Below are positions 7,396-15,099 of a stretch of 15,099 bases of DNA, one piece after another. The notes beneath the pieces are model-generated. The model ran no database searches. It worked only from the letters and a program-made list of their open reading frames with translations, and was not told the origin of the DNA. Made by a program: the position numbers and the translations under genes. The DNA is from Microbacteriaceae bacterium (GTDB taxonomy: Bacteria; Actinomycetota; Actinomycetes; Actinomycetales; Microbacteriaceae): the NCBI GenBank assembly GCA_016463265.1, contig JAEMRP010000005.1, positions 1-15,099 on the forward strand, in the 5' to 3' direction. Each line of letters begins with the position of its first letter. Within the stretch, counting starts at the first letter, position 1.

Positions 7396-8397
7396 GATAC
7401 GACTCTGCCTCTCTGGTTCGAAATCACCTCCTACGTTGTAATGGGTGTCATTCTGCTGTTCGATTTGTTCCTCGTGGTTCGTCGCCCACACGTTCCGTCG
7501 ACTCGTGAATCCGCGTTGTGGATCACCTTTTATGTGAGCCTCGCGGTCGTCTTTGGGCTGCTGATTATTCTCGTCGCCAACGATTCGGGACTGAACGGAA
7601 CCGAACTGGGTCTGCAGTTCTACGCCGGCTGGTTGACCGAATATTCGCTTTCGGCCGACAACGTATTTGTCTTTCTCATCATCATGAGTCAATTCCAAGT
7701 GCCAAAAAAGATGCAGCAGGAATTGCTGATGTTGGGCATCGTCTTGGCGCTTGTATTCCGGGCAATATTCATCGTCCTCGGTGCCGCGCTTCTCGAGAGC
7801 TATTCGTGGTTGTTTTACATCTTTGGTGCTTATCTCGTGTATGTCGCGATTCAGCAATTGCGCGAGAAAGACGAACACGGTAGCGGCGAGGACAACTTCG
7901 TCATGGCGTGGCTCAAAAAGGTTCTTCGCGTTCACCCAGAGTGGCGCGACACTGACCGTTGGCGCACGATGGTCAACGGCGAAAAGTTTCTGACGCCGGC
8001 CATTCTCGTTCTCGTGTCGCTGGGCACAATCGACCTCATTTTTGCACTCGACTCGATTCCCGCGATTTTTGGAATCACCACGAGTCCTTTCCTGGTTTTC
8101 ACGTGCAATATTCTCGCGTTGATGGGGCTGCGCCAGTTGTACTTCCTGTTGGGTGATCTAGTCGACCGCCTCCACTATTTGGGTCACGGAATTGCGGCAA
8201 TCCTCGGTTTCATCGGGTTCAAACTCGTCAACCACGCATTGCACCTCAACGAACTCCCGTTCATCAACAACGGGCAACACGTTGAAATCGTCCCCGAGAT
8301 ACCGACGTGGCTCTCGCTTGTCGTGATTGTCCTCACGTTGGTGGTGGCGGTTCTCGCGAGCCTCGCGCGCACGAAGCGCGAAGAGTCCGCGAAATAA
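7393..8397 (+). CDS. TerC family integral membrane protein
   Basis: This 334-residue polytopic membrane protein fits the TerC/Alx family, whose members export Mn2+ or help load metal into secreted enzymes, and which are linked to tellurite or alkaline-pH responses in some species. The two hallmark repeats are present: [15 protein letters not shown] (83-97) and [15 protein letters not shown] (214-228). Both contain intramembrane acidic residues (Asp89, and Asp214/Asp220), which are the likely metal-binding positions. About eight to nine hydrophobic helices are visible, with a hydrophilic cytoplasmic-type loop at about 157-198 and a basic C-terminal tail. It is a single-gene unit bounded by hairpins upstream and by the leuC promoter downstream. 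The leaderless start leaves no room for a manganese riboswitch, which often controls such genes elsewhere. Confidence 0.93.
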   Translation: MDTTLPLWFEITSYVVMGVILLFDLFLVVRRPHVPSTRESALWITFYVSLAVVFGLLIILVANDSGLNGTELGLQFYAGWLTEYSLSADNVFVFLIIMSQFQVPKKMQQELLMLGIVLALVFRAIFIVLGAALLESYSWLFYIFGAYLVYVAIQQLREKDEHGSGEDNFVMAWLKKVLRVHPEWRDTDRWRTMVNGEKFLTPAILVLVSLGTIDLIFALDSIPAIFGITTSPFLVFTCNILALMGLRQLYFLLGDLVDRLHYLGHGIAAILGFIGFKLVNHALHLNELPFINNGQHVEIVPEIPTWLSLVVIVLTLVVAVLASLARTKREESAK

Positions 8398-8412
8398 CGT
8401 TTCGCACGCTGA

Positions 8413-8428
8413 TAAACTGGGGCCGATG
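8413..8428 (+). promoter_or_regulatory. Probable leaderless promoter of the leuC operon
   Basis: TAAACT (8413-8418) is followed by seven bases (GGGGCCG) and the ATG at 8426. It sits in the 28-base gap after terC. This spacing fixes the leuC start at 8426 and leaves no space for a leader peptide or T-box attenuator. Confidence 0.6.
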
Positions 8429-9847
8429 AACGCCGCGTCCAACCGTCCACGCACACTTGCCGAAAAGGTCTGGGATGACCACCTCGTCGTCAAGGGTAAA
8501 AACGGCGAGCCCGACCTGCTCTACATCGACCTTCACCTCGTGCACGAAGTGACAAGCCCGCAAGCATTCGATGGTCTCCGACAAGCCGGGCGGGCCGTTC
8601 GTCGGCCAGACCTCACGATTGCGACCGAGGACCACAACACTCCGACACTCAACATCGGTGCACAGATTGCCGACCCGATTTCGCGAACCCAGATCGACGC
8701 ACTTCGAACGAATGCGACAGAATTCGGTATTCGTCTTCACTCACTCGGAGACATCGAACAGGGAATCGTTCACGTCGTCGGGCCACAACTCGGGCTGACC
8801 ATGCCCGGCATCACCGTTGTCTGTGGTGACAGCCACACCTCGACACACGGCGCGTTCGGTGCGATGGCGTTCGGAATCGGCACCTCGGAAGTCGAGCATG
8901 TTCTCGCCACCCAAACTCTTCCCCTCACCCCGTTCAAGACCATGGCAATAACGGTCAATGGTCACTTGCGCCCCGGTGTCACTGCGAAAGACATCATCCT
9001 CGCGGTGATTGCAAAAATCGGCACCGGCGGCGGTCAGGGTTATGTCCTGGAATATCGGGGCAGCGCGATTCGGGAATTGTCGATGGAAGGTCGAATGACA
9101 ATCTGCAACATGTCGATCGAGGCGGGTGCGCGCGCCGGCATGGTTTCCCCCGACGAGACAACATTCGCGTACCTCAATGGGCGCGCACATGCGCCGGAGG
9201 GCGCCGATTGGGATGCCGCCGTTGCGTACTGGAAAACGCTGCCCACGGATGACGGCGCGACCTACGACGCCGAGGTCGTGCTCGACGGCGACCTACTCGA
9301 GCCTTTTGTCACGTGGGGGACGAATCCGGGCCAGGGTGTTGCTCTGTCGGCATCGGTCCCGAACCCCGCGGACATCGCCGACCCCAACGAACGCGCCAGC
9401 GCTGAACGTGCTCTTGAATACATGGACCTCGCCGCGGGAACTCCGATGAAGGACATCCGCGTCGACCAGGTGTTCATGGGCTCGTGCACGAATTCCCGCA
9501 TCGAAGACCTGCGCGCATTCGCGAGTGTCATCAAAGGTAAAAAACTGGCCGACGGTGTCAAACTCATGGTCGTCCCGGGTTCGGCTCGTGTTCGACTCGA
9601 GGCCGAGGCCGAGGGAATCGACGCGATTGTGACCGAATTTGGCGGGGAATGGCGGTTCGCCGGCTGCTCGATGTGCCTCGGGATGAACCCCGACAAACTC
9701 CAGCCAGGAGAGCGGTGTGCGTCAACATCGAATCGAAACTTCGAAGGGCGACAGGGCGCTGGCGGTCGGACTCACCTGGTCTCGCCGCTTGTCGCCGCCG
9801 CGACCGCGATTCGCGGGACTCTCTCAAGCCCGTGGGATGTGGACTAA
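8426..9847 (+). CDS. leuC: 3-isopropylmalate dehydratase large subunit
   Basis: This 473-residue protein is the aconitase-family large subunit that, with LeuD, isomerises 2-isopropylmalate to 3-isopropylmalate in leucine synthesis. The [4Fe-4S] ligands are visible: Cys354 in [12 protein letters not shown] and Cys414 and Cys417 in [11 protein letters not shown]. Other family motifs are [16 protein letters not shown] (33-48), TEDHNTPT (67-74), [13 protein letters not shown] (133-145), [19 protein letters not shown] (221-239) and [10 protein letters not shown] (435-444). The open frame extends upstream into terC (to 8327), but the ATG at 8426 matches the usual N-terminus ([11 protein letters not shown]) and the promoter spacing. 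It is the first gene of a long envelope-related operon and lies two bases from leuD. Confidence 0.97.
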   Translation: MNAASNRPRTLAEKVWDDHLVVKGKNGEPDLLYIDLHLVHEVTSPQAFDGLRQAGRAVRRPDLTIATEDHNTPTLNIGAQIADPISRTQIDALRTNATEFGIRLHSLGDIEQGIVHVVGPQLGLTMPGITVVCGDSHTSTHGAFGAMAFGIGTSEVEHVLATQTLPLTPFKTMAITVNGHLRPGVTAKDIILAVIAKIGTGGGQGYVLEYRGSAIRELSMEGRMTICNMSIEAGARAGMVSPDETTFAYLNGRAHAPEGADWDAAVAYWKTLPTDDGATYDAEVVLDGDLLEPFVTWGTNPGQGVALSASVPNPADIADPNERASAERALEYMDLAAGTPMKDIRVDQVFMGSCTNSRIEDLRAFASVIKGKKLADGVKLMVVPGSARVRLEAEAEGIDAIVTEFGGEWRFAGCSMCLGMNPDKLQPGERCASTSNRNFEGRQGAGGRTHLVSPLVAAATAIRGTLSSPWDVD

Positions 9848-9849
9848 AC

Positions 9850-10446
9850 ATGGACAAAGTTTCGACCGTTACGGGAATCGGCGTGCCGCTTCGCCGCACG
9901 AACGTGGACACCGACCAGATCATCCCCGCAGAGTTCCTCAAGCGGGTCACGAAGACGGGTTTTGAGGACGCCTTGTTCGAACGCTGGCGAAAAGACCCCG
10001 AGTTCGTCCTCAACACGCAACCGTTTGCGAACGGGACCGTGCTCGTCGCCGGGATCGACTTTGGAACCGGTTCGTCACGCGAACACGCGGTCTGGGCGCT
10101 GTGGGACTTCGGTTTCCGCGCCGTCATCGCACCGCGCTTCGGTGACATCTTCCGAGGAAACTCGGGCAAACAGGGCCTGCTCACCGCCGTCGTGCCCGAG
10201 ACCGTTGTTGAGCAGATATGGGCGGCGCTGGAAGCCACCCCCGGAACCGAGGTGACCGTTGATGTCGAGTCGCGAACGGTAACCTGTGGAAGCGTGACTA
10301 GCGCATTCGAGATTGACGACTACACCCGATGGAGGCTCATGGAAGGCCTCGACGACATCGGTTTGACGCTACGTCACGAGACCGACATCGACGGTTTTGA
10401 GTCCCGCCGCGAATCGTGGCGCCCGACGACGTTGCCCGCCCGATGA
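9850..10446 (+). CDS. leuD: 3-isopropylmalate dehydratase small subunit
   Basis: This 198-residue protein has the normal length of LeuD, the swivelling small subunit that pairs with LeuC. It has the characteristic [13 protein letters not shown] (18-30) near the N-terminus, [17 protein letters not shown] (68-84) at the active-site face, and [19 protein letters not shown], followed by the Asp/Tyr-rich C-terminal part. The ATG at 9850 begins two bases after the leuC stop and has only a weak ribosome binding site, suggesting coupling. The same frame is open further upstream within leuC, but the family N-terminus starts here. Its TGA stop overlaps the murA ATG in an ATGA junction at 10443-10446. 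Confidence 0.96.
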   Translation: MDKVSTVTGIGVPLRRTNVDTDQIIPAEFLKRVTKTGFEDALFERWRKDPEFVLNTQPFANGTVLVAGIDFGTGSSREHAVWALWDFGFRAVIAPRFGDIFRGNSGKQGLLTAVVPETVVEQIWAALEATPGTEVTVDVESRTVTCGSVTSAFEIDDYTRWRLMEGLDDIGLTLRHETDIDGFESRRESWRPTTLPAR

Positions 10447-11810
10447 CGGCACACGACGACGACGCTCGCGCGCAGGGAGCCAAAGTCGGCCTGTCGGTCG
10501 ACACGCTCATCATTCACGGCGGAAAACCTCTTCACGGTCGTGTGGATGTGCGTGGTGCAAAAAACCTTGTGACCAAGGCGATGGTCGCTGCACTTCTCGG
10601 TGATTCCCCGTCCGTCCTGCGGGATGTTCCCACCATTTCGGATGTTGCCGTCGTGCGCGGACTCCTTGAGGCCCACGGTGTTCACGTCACCGACTCGGCT
10701 GAAGGCGAACTCACTCTCGACCCGACAAAAGTCACGAGCGCTCACTTCGCTGAGATCGATGCGCACGCCGGTTCGAGTCGAATCCCGATTTTGTTCTGTG
10801 GCCCGCTGTTGCACCAGTTGGGCGAAGCGTTCATCCCTGACCTTGGCGGCTGCCGCATCGGCGATCGCCCGATTGACTTCCACCTTGATGCCCTTCGTGC
10901 CTTTGGGGCGGTCGTCACCAAGCAACCGCAGGGGATTCACTTGACGGCGCCAGAGCGACTCGTCGGCGCACACATCGAACTGCCGTTCCCATCTGTCGGC
11001 GCGACCGAACAAGTGTTGCTCACGGCCGTTCGAGCAGAGGGCGTCACCGAGCTCAAGAACGCCGCGATCGAACCCGAGATCATGGACCTCATCGCGATTC
11101 TGCAAAAGATGGGTGCGATCATCTGGATCGAACCGAATCGAACGATTTTCATCGAAGGAGTCGACAGTCTTCACGGCTTCGAACACCGATCGCTCTTCGA
11201 CCGCAACGAAGCCGCGTCGTGGGCGTGCGCCGCACTCGTCACCAAGGGTGACATTTTTGTCGTTGGCGCCAAGCAACAGGAACTTCTCACTTTCCTCAAC
11301 GTTTTCCGAAAGGTCGGCGGTGAGTTTGAGGTCCACGAGGACGGAATTCGATTCCGTCACCCCGGAGGACAGTTGAAGCCCGTCGTCGTCGAAACCGATG
11401 TTCACCCCGGTTTCATGACCGACTGGCAGCAACCGCTGGTCGTCGCTCTCACGCAGGCCGAGGGTACCTCGATTGTTCACGAGACGGTCTATGAGAACCG
11501 CTTTGGGTTCACCGAATCGCTGAACAAGATGGGTGCGAACATCGAAATTCATCAGGATGGAATCGCGTCCATCACGCGTCGCGTCCCCCGTCGCAAGTTG
11601 GAACAGGCCGCGGTCATTGTCGGTCCGACCCCACTCAAGGGCGCCGACATCCGCGTCCCCGACCTTCGCGGAGGCTTCTCGCACCTCATCGCCGCCCTGG
11701 CTGCAACGGGCACGAGCACGATCAGCAACGTCGGAATAATCGCTCGAGGATACGAACACTTCATCGACAAACTCCGCGACCTCGGCGCCGACTTTGAGCT
11801 CGCGGACTAG
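10443..11810 (+). CDS. murA: UDP-N-acetylglucosamine 1-carboxyvinyltransferase
   Basis: This 455-residue protein is of the EPSP-synthase fold. MurA transfers enolpyruvate from PEP to UDP-GlcNAc, the committed cytoplasmic step of peptidoglycan synthesis. Visible residues are the Lys40-Asn41 pair in [11 protein letters not shown] (usual K-N active-site motif), Cys137 in [13 protein letters not shown], which aligns with the fosfomycin-reactive Cys115 of E. coli, Asp327 in MTDWQQP (general base position), and [13 protein letters not shown] near the C-terminus. The form with TDWQQP and DRNEAASW is the one I associate with actinomycetes. I chose the ATG at 10443 because it makes an ATGA overlap with leuD; a GTG at 10416 in the same frame would overlap leuD more. 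There is no clear Shine-Dalgarno sequence, so translation is probably coupled to leuD. Confidence 0.96.
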   Translation: MTAHDDDARAQGAKVGLSVDTLIIHGGKPLHGRVDVRGAKNLVTKAMVAALLGDSPSVLRDVPTISDVAVVRGLLEAHGVHVTDSAEGELTLDPTKVTSAHFAEIDAHAGSSRIPILFCGPLLHQLGEAFIPDLGGCRIGDRPIDFHLDALRAFGAVVTKQPQGIHLTAPERLVGAHIELPFPSVGATEQVLLTAVRAEGVTELKNAAIEPEIMDLIAILQKMGAIIWIEPNRTIFIEGVDSLHGFEHRSLFDRNEAASWACAALVTKGDIFVVGAKQQELLTFLNVFRKVGGEFEVHEDGIRFRHPGGQLKPVVVETDVHPGFMTDWQQPLVVALTQAEGTSIVHETVYENRFGFTESLNKMGANIEIHQDGIASITRRVPRRKLEQAAVIVGPTPLKGADIRVPDLRGGFSHLIAALAATGTSTISNVGIIARGYEHFIDKLRDLGADFELAD

Positions 11811-11819
11811 GCTTTCCGC

Positions 11820-11835
11820 AAGGAGGAGCAGGATG
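11820..11835 (+). promoter_or_regulatory. Strong ribosome binding site of plsC
   Basis: AAGGAGGAG (11820-11828) ends four bases before the ATG at 11833, or six counting from the AGGAGG core. It is among the best Shine-Dalgarno sequences in the window. It decides this start over upstream in-frame codons that would overlap murA. Confidence 0.8.
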
Positions 11836-12567
11836 ACAAAGAGCGAGAAATCCGCGCGCTGGCGCGTGACCGCGAGCATTGCCCTGCCCCTTATGGGACT
11901 CATCTCGCGCATCACTGTTCGCGGTATCGACAACGTACCGGCGAGGGGTGGGTTCATCCTCGCGCCCTGCCACTTCAGCGCAATCGACCCTGTCGTGATG
12001 GGTGTTGCACTGTGGAAGGCGGGTCGTACTCCTCGTTTCATGGCGAAAGAGTCGTTGTTTCGTGTGCCCGTTTTGGGCGCGGTGCTGCGCGGACTCGGCC
12101 AAATTCCGGTGGACAGGGCAGGTCAACAGCGAGCGATGGGGCCGATGAAAGCCGCGCGCTCACTCGCGAAATCAGGCGGAGGAATCATCGTCTACCCCGA
12201 GGGCTCTCTCACGCGTGACCCCGACCTGTGGCCGATGCGAGGAAAGACGGGCGCTGTCCGAATGGCCCTCGATGCCAACATTCCGTTGATTCCCGCGGCC
12301 CACTGGGGAACGCAGATTCTGATGCCGCGGTATTCGGGAAAGATCCGTTTCTTTCCTCCGACACCAATCACCGTGCTCATCGGCAAACCGATCGACCTAA
12401 CGGCATTCAGAGGCAAGGCACTCGATCAGAAGTTGCTCACCGCGGCGACCGAAATTCTGATGTCGGCCATCGCCGATCTTCAAGGTCAACTGCGGGGCGA
12501 AAAACCGCCAACCGCGCGGTGGGACCCGGTCGAACACAACCAGACCACAACAGGGAAGTTTAAATGA
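11833..12567 (+). CDS. plsC: PlsC-like 1-acyl-glycerol-3-phosphate acyltransferase
   Basis: This 244-residue protein belongs to the lysophosphatidate acyltransferase family, which acylates glycerol-phosphate lipids at the inner membrane to form phosphatidate. The motif blocks are in order: APCHFSAID (44-52), giving the catalytic H(X4)D pair His47/Asp52; GQIPVDR (89-95); YPEGSLTRD (121-129), the substrate-binding EG motif; and LIPAAHWGTQ for block IV. The N-terminal SIALPLMGLISRI stretch is a likely membrane-association segment. The C-terminal tail is hydrophilic. The gene is placed directly before gpsA, which supplies glycerol-3-phosphate, so the two form a phospholipid-precursor pair inside the operon. 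The exact acceptor (lysophosphatidate or another) cannot be fixed by motif. Its stop overlaps gpsA by four bases. Confidence 0.93.
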   Translation: MTKSEKSARWRVTASIALPLMGLISRITVRGIDNVPARGGFILAPCHFSAIDPVVMGVALWKAGRTPRFMAKESLFRVPVLGAVLRGLGQIPVDRAGQQRAMGPMKAARSLAKSGGGIIVYPEGSLTRDPDLWPMRGKTGAVRMALDANIPLIPAAHWGTQILMPRYSGKIRFFPPTPITVLIGKPIDLTAFRGKALDQKLLTAATEILMSAIADLQGQLRGEKPPTARWDPVEHNQTTTGKFK

Positions 12568-13565
12568 CCACCGTTGCGGTGCTCGGAGCGGGCGCGTGGG
12601 GAACGACATTCGCGAAGGTCCTCGCCGATGGTGGCGCCGAGGTTCGGTTGTGGGCTCGCCGTGACGAAATTGCCCGCGAAATCAACGAAACCCATCGCAA
12701 CACCACGTATCTGCAACGCGTCAACCTTCCTCTGACCATCAGCGCATCGACCTCCTTGTCAGCGACCCTCGCAGGGGTCGACGAGGTATATCTGTCCGTT
12801 CCATCTCAGTCGTTGCGATCGGTACTCGAGGGAATCGATGGCCAACTGGGTGATTCCGTTCCCGTCGTGTCGCTCATGAAGGGCGTCGAACGACAATCCG
12901 GACTGCGAATGAGCGAAGTGATCCGTGACGTAACCGGAATCGACGAATCCCGCGTCGCTGTGGTCTCTGGCCCGAACCTCGCGCTCGAACTCGCCAAGGA
13001 AGAACCGACCGCCTCGGCGGTGTCGTCGACCAGCACCGAGACCGCTGTCACCGTCGCCGCGACGTGCCGAAACCAATACTTCACGACGTTGATCAACACC
13101 GACGTCACTGGCACCGAATTCGGTGGAGTGCTCAAGAACCTCATCGCTGTCGCCGTGGGAATCGCGGACGGCGTCGGATACGGCGACAACACCAAGGCAT
13201 CCATCATTACGCGTGGATTAGCGGAACTGTCCGCGTTCGCCTCTGCGTATGGCGCGCGCCCCGAGACGATGTGGGGACTCGCCGGACTAGGCGATCTGAT
13301 TGCCACCTGTGAATCCCCGCTGTCCCGAAACAACACCGCGGGCAGACTATTGGGGCAGGGCTATTCGTTTGACAGGGTCATTCGTCAGATGGACCAGACC
13401 GCAGAGGGCCTGTCGTCTGTCGATCCGATCCTCGTACTCGCTGCCGCGAAAGGAGTGTCGATGCCGATTGTCTCGCAGGTCCAACGAGTCTTGCAGGGCA
13501 CACTCGACCCGCGCGAACTTGCGCCGCACCTCGCGACCGACTCCGAAACTCCGTCGGAGGAATAG
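12564..13565 (+). CDS. gpsA: Glycerol-3-phosphate dehydrogenase [NAD(P)+]
   Basis: This 333-residue soluble enzyme reduces dihydroxyacetone phosphate to sn-glycerol-3-phosphate for phospholipid synthesis. Seen directly: the N-terminal dinucleotide-binding loop VLGAGAWGTTFA (6-17), LMKGVE (104-109) with a conserved Lys, SGPNLALELAKEEPTA (135-150), the catalytic Lys191 in GGVLKNLIAVAVGIADG, and GDNTKASIITRGLAE (207-221), with NNTAGRLLGQG further on. The length is typical. The ATG forms an ATGA overlap with plsC and has AGGGAAG five bases upstream. The last codons contain GGAGG, which serves as ribosome binding site for the next gene. Confidence 0.97.
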   Translation: MTTVAVLGAGAWGTTFAKVLADGGAEVRLWARRDEIAREINETHRNTTYLQRVNLPLTISASTSLSATLAGVDEVYLSVPSQSLRSVLEGIDGQLGDSVPVVSLMKGVERQSGLRMSEVIRDVTGIDESRVAVVSGPNLALELAKEEPTASAVSSTSTETAVTVAATCRNQYFTTLINTDVTGTEFGGVLKNLIAVAVGIADGVGYGDNTKASIITRGLAELSAFASAYGARPETMWGLAGLGDLIATCESPLSRNNTAGRLLGQGYSFDRVIRQMDQTAEGLSSVDPILVLAAAKGVSMPIVSQVQRVLQGTLDPRELAPHLATDSETPSEE

Positions 13566-13568
13566 GTG
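13556..13568 (+). promoter_or_regulatory. Ribosome binding site of the alpha/beta hydrolase gene
   Basis: GGAGG (13556-13560) lies in the last codons of gpsA, five bases before the GTG at 13566, which immediately follows the TAG stop of gpsA. This supports the GTG start and translational coupling. Confidence 0.75.
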
Positions 13569-14294
13569 GCGATCCAGGCGCTGGCTGATGGCCGGGTGCT
13601 CGCCGAACGAATTGGTGGCACGCCCGTGCGAGTAGTCGCACTTCACGGCTGGGGGCGGTCCGGGGTCGACTTCACTGGTCCGTTAGCTGGGCTTGACGCC
13701 CTGGCGATTCACCTGCCGGGCTTCGGCCCGACGGAAGCGCCGAATGCCGTCTGGGGGACCGACGATTACGCACGGCTCGTCGCCGACGCGATTGAACCCC
13801 TCGGCCCGGTTGTTGTAGTCGGACACTCGTTCGGTGGGCGTATCGCCGTTCGTCTGGCCGCATCGCGCCCCGAACTGATTTCCGGCCTCGTGTTGACCGG
13901 TGCGCCGTTGGTGCGGCTCACGCCCGTGTCGAAACCGAAACTGTCGTATCGAATCGCAAAGAAGCTCAATCGAATCGGGCTCGTTCCTGACTCGGTCATG
14001 GAGTCTCGACGTTCTAAGGCGGGAAGCGCAGACTACAACGCCGCGCAGGGAATCATGCGCGACATCATGGTGAAGATCGTGAACGAGAACTATGACGACG
14101 ACCTCGCGCGCATCACGGCACCCACGTGGATGGTGTGGGGCGAGAACGACACGGCGGCGCTGACCGCGGCGGGTAGGGTCGCATCCGAGCGGATCCGAGG
14201 GGCGCGCTGGACGGTCGTCCCCGGCGAAGCACACTTGCTTACTCCCGTCCTGTCGGCGGCCGTTCGCATCGCGGTCGAGGAGGCACTCGGATGA
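13566..14294 (+). CDS. Alpha/beta hydrolase, function unknown
   Basis: This 242-residue protein is a small alpha/beta-hydrolase fold enzyme. Its likely oxyanion loop is LHGWGRS (26-32), the nucleophile elbow is VGHSFGG with Ser88, the acid is Asp195 in WGENDTAAL, and the base is His223 in PGEAHLL, so the catalytic triad is intact. A short basic insert after strand 6 (about 117-151, rich in Arg and Lys) would form the cap. There is no signal peptide, so it is probably cytoplasmic or peripheral. It uses a GTG start directly after gpsA and ends in an ATGA overlap with the MurF-like gene, inside an envelope-synthesis operon. A thioesterase, lysophospholipase or peptide-releasing role would fit this context, but nothing in the sequence settles the substrate. 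Confidence 0.9.
   Translation: MAIQALADGRVLAERIGGTPVRVVALHGWGRSGVDFTGPLAGLDALAIHLPGFGPTEAPNAVWGTDDYARLVADAIEPLGPVVVVGHSFGGRIAVRLAASRPELISGLVLTGAPLVRLTPVSKPKLSYRIAKKLNRIGLVPDSVMESRRSKAGSADYNAAQGIMRDIMVKIVNENYDDDLARITAPTWMVWGENDTAALTAAGRVASERIRGARWTVVPGEAHLLTPVLSAAVRIAVEEALG
14277..14293 (+). promoter_or_regulatory. Ribosome binding site of the MurF-like gene
   Basis: GAGGAGG (14277-14283) lies seven bases before the ATG at 14291, within the end of the hydrolase gene. It supports the ATG in the ATGA junction as the true start and hence the presence of the hydrophobic N-terminus. Confidence 0.75.
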
Positions 14295-15099
14295 CCGAAC
14301 TTCTCGCCTGGGCAATCATCGGGCTTCTCCCCGTGATTGTCGGCGTCAAATGGCTCAGGGTTGCACAACGCGAGCACTACATCGCCGGCTGGACGACCCG
14401 CATCGCACTCGGCTGGGGTCGATCGCGCCAGGCGTCGTGGTGGCCCCTCATCGCGGCAGTTGCTCTGGAATTCTTGTCCTCGTACATCTCGACAGCGTCG
14501 TGGTGGATATCACTCGTCGTGCCTACCGCCGTCTTCGCGCTGGTGTTGTGGTGGCCGTGGGGACTGCGATTCCGCGGGACGTCGTCGCCGCTGCAGTGGA
14601 CCGCCCGAGTTCAACGTCTCGCATCACTATGGCTAGTGCTCTCATGGTTGTTCTTGTTTGCCGCGAGCAGCTTGAGCCTGTCCTACGCGGTCGTCCTTTT
14701 TGGGTTCGTGGCTCCCGGAGTAATGGACCTCGCGTTGGTGATTGCCCGGCCAATTGAAAAAGCGCTGTCACGTAAGTGGCTCGTTGCCGCACAGAAGAAA
14801 CTTCGTCAGGTGAACCCGAGGGTCGTGGCGATCACTGGTTCGTATGGCAAGACATCGACGAAGGGCTACGTCGCCCACCTCGTTGCCGCCAAATATTCGG
14901 TCGTGCCGAGCCCCGCGTCGTTCAACAACTTAATGGGGCTTGCGCGAGCAGTTAACGACAAACTGACACCGGGCACCGAAGTGTTCGTCGCCGAGATGGG
15001 TGTTTACGGCGAGGGCGAGATCCGCGAACTGTCGAAATCGTTCCCGCCCGACATCGCCGCGATAACAACGATCGGCGAGGCCCACCTCGAACGCATGGG
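14291..15099 (+). CDS. Membrane-anchored MurF-like Mur ligase, N-terminal part
   Basis: The frame is open from the ATG at 14291 to the window end (269 codons), so the C-terminus is missing. Residues 1 to about 155 hold four or five hydrophobic segments (roughly 3-20, 50-68, 71-91, 110-128 and 131-152). A basic linker follows, then a Mur ligase central domain: P-loop ITGSYGKTSTK (181-191), FNNLMGLARAV (211-221), VAEMGVYGEGEI (233-244) with the Mg2+-site Glu, and TTIGEAHLER (259-268). The NNLMGL, EMG and GEAHLE set resembles MurF, which adds D-Ala-D-Ala to UDP-MurNAc-tripeptide. The usual roughly 100-residue N-terminal substrate domain of MurF is not recognisable before the P-loop; membrane helices stand there instead. 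It could be a true MurF variant or a related amide ligase acting on a lipid-linked substrate. It is co-translated with the hydrolase, in the murA operon. Confidence 0.88.
   Translation, partial: MTELLAWAIIGLLPVIVGVKWLRVAQREHYIAGWTTRIALGWGRSRQASWWPLIAAVALEFLSSYISTASWWISLVVPTAVFALVLWWPWGLRFRGTSSPLQWTARVQRLASLWLVLSWLFLFAASSLSLSYAVVLFGFVAPGVMDLALVIARPIEKALSRKWLVAAQKKLRQVNPRVVAITGSYGKTSTKGYVAHLVAAKYSVVPSPASFNNLMGLARAVNDKLTPGTEVFVAEMGVYGEGEIRELSKSFPPDIAAITTIGEAHLERM

Noticed and set aside
8327..8425. Upstream extension of leuC into terC
   Set aside because: The added residues match no LeuC N-terminus, and a good -10 box sits just before the ATG at 8426.
8398..8425. Leucine attenuator or T-box before leuC
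   Set aside because: The gap is only 28 bases, with a -10 box inside it. There is no room for a leader peptide or T-box structure.
10374..12041. A 555-codon open frame on the - strand opposite murA and plsC
   Set aside because: It is the antisense shadow of two well-supported genes in GC-rich DNA. It has no family motif, an odd highly charged composition, and no promoter or ribosome binding site that I can see.
1..15099. Insertion sequences, prophage genes, CRISPR arrays, toxin-antitoxin or defence systems
   Set aside because: I found no transposase, integrase, direct-repeat array or such gene pairs. Codon use looks even across the window and all genes share one strand.

Overview
The window is a GC-rich, densely packed bacterial chromosome segment with every recognisable gene on the + strand. 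It looks like an actinomycete (Actinomycetota), most probably a Microbacteriaceae-like member. The clues are TANNNT -10 boxes placed 6 to 9 bases before several start codons (leaderless transcription), the leuC-leuD-murA-plsC-gpsA order, and a gltX flanked by tRNA-Gln and tRNA-Glu. The taxonomic guess is inference. There is no sign of mobile DNA, CRISPR or foreign islands.

Layout. 1-632: the C-terminal end of a peptide-type ABC transporter ATPase. 644-2551: the translational GTPase TypA/BipA. 2576-4557: a two-gene unit of a fumarylacetoacetate-hydrolase-fold enzyme and an MFS transporter, joined by a one-base overlap. 4570-7306: a glutamate/glutamine decoding block with glutamyl-tRNA synthetase, tRNA-Gln(CUG), a diacylglycerol-kinase-family lipid kinase, and tRNA-Glu(CUC). 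7314-7375: two hairpins, at least the first a good intrinsic terminator. 7393-8397: a TerC-family membrane protein. 8426 to the window end: one long operon with leuC, leuD, murA, plsC, gpsA, a small alpha/beta hydrolase and a membrane-anchored MurF-like ligase cut by the window edge.

How the genes fit together. The last operon mixes leucine synthesis (LeuCD) with the first step of peptidoglycan precursor synthesis (MurA), two early phospholipid genes (GpsA makes glycerol-3-phosphate, and the PlsC-like enzyme acylates it or lysophosphatidate) and a Mur ligase. Internal genes overlap or abut (ATGA, TAG-GTG), so they are probably co-translated. In the gltX block, tRNA-Gln has a U1-A72 pair and tRNA-Glu a G1-C72 pair. 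That fits the indirect pathway in which a non-discriminating GluRS charges both and GatCAB converts Glu-tRNA-Gln.

Most of the window is ordinary core genome. The most unusual item is the last gene: a Mur ligase in which about 170 mostly membrane-spanning residues stand where the MurF substrate-binding domain is expected. It is co-translated with an uncharacterised alpha/beta hydrolase. No intergenic stretch exceeds 300 bases; the longest, 7179-7392, holds tRNA-Glu, two hairpins and two promoters.
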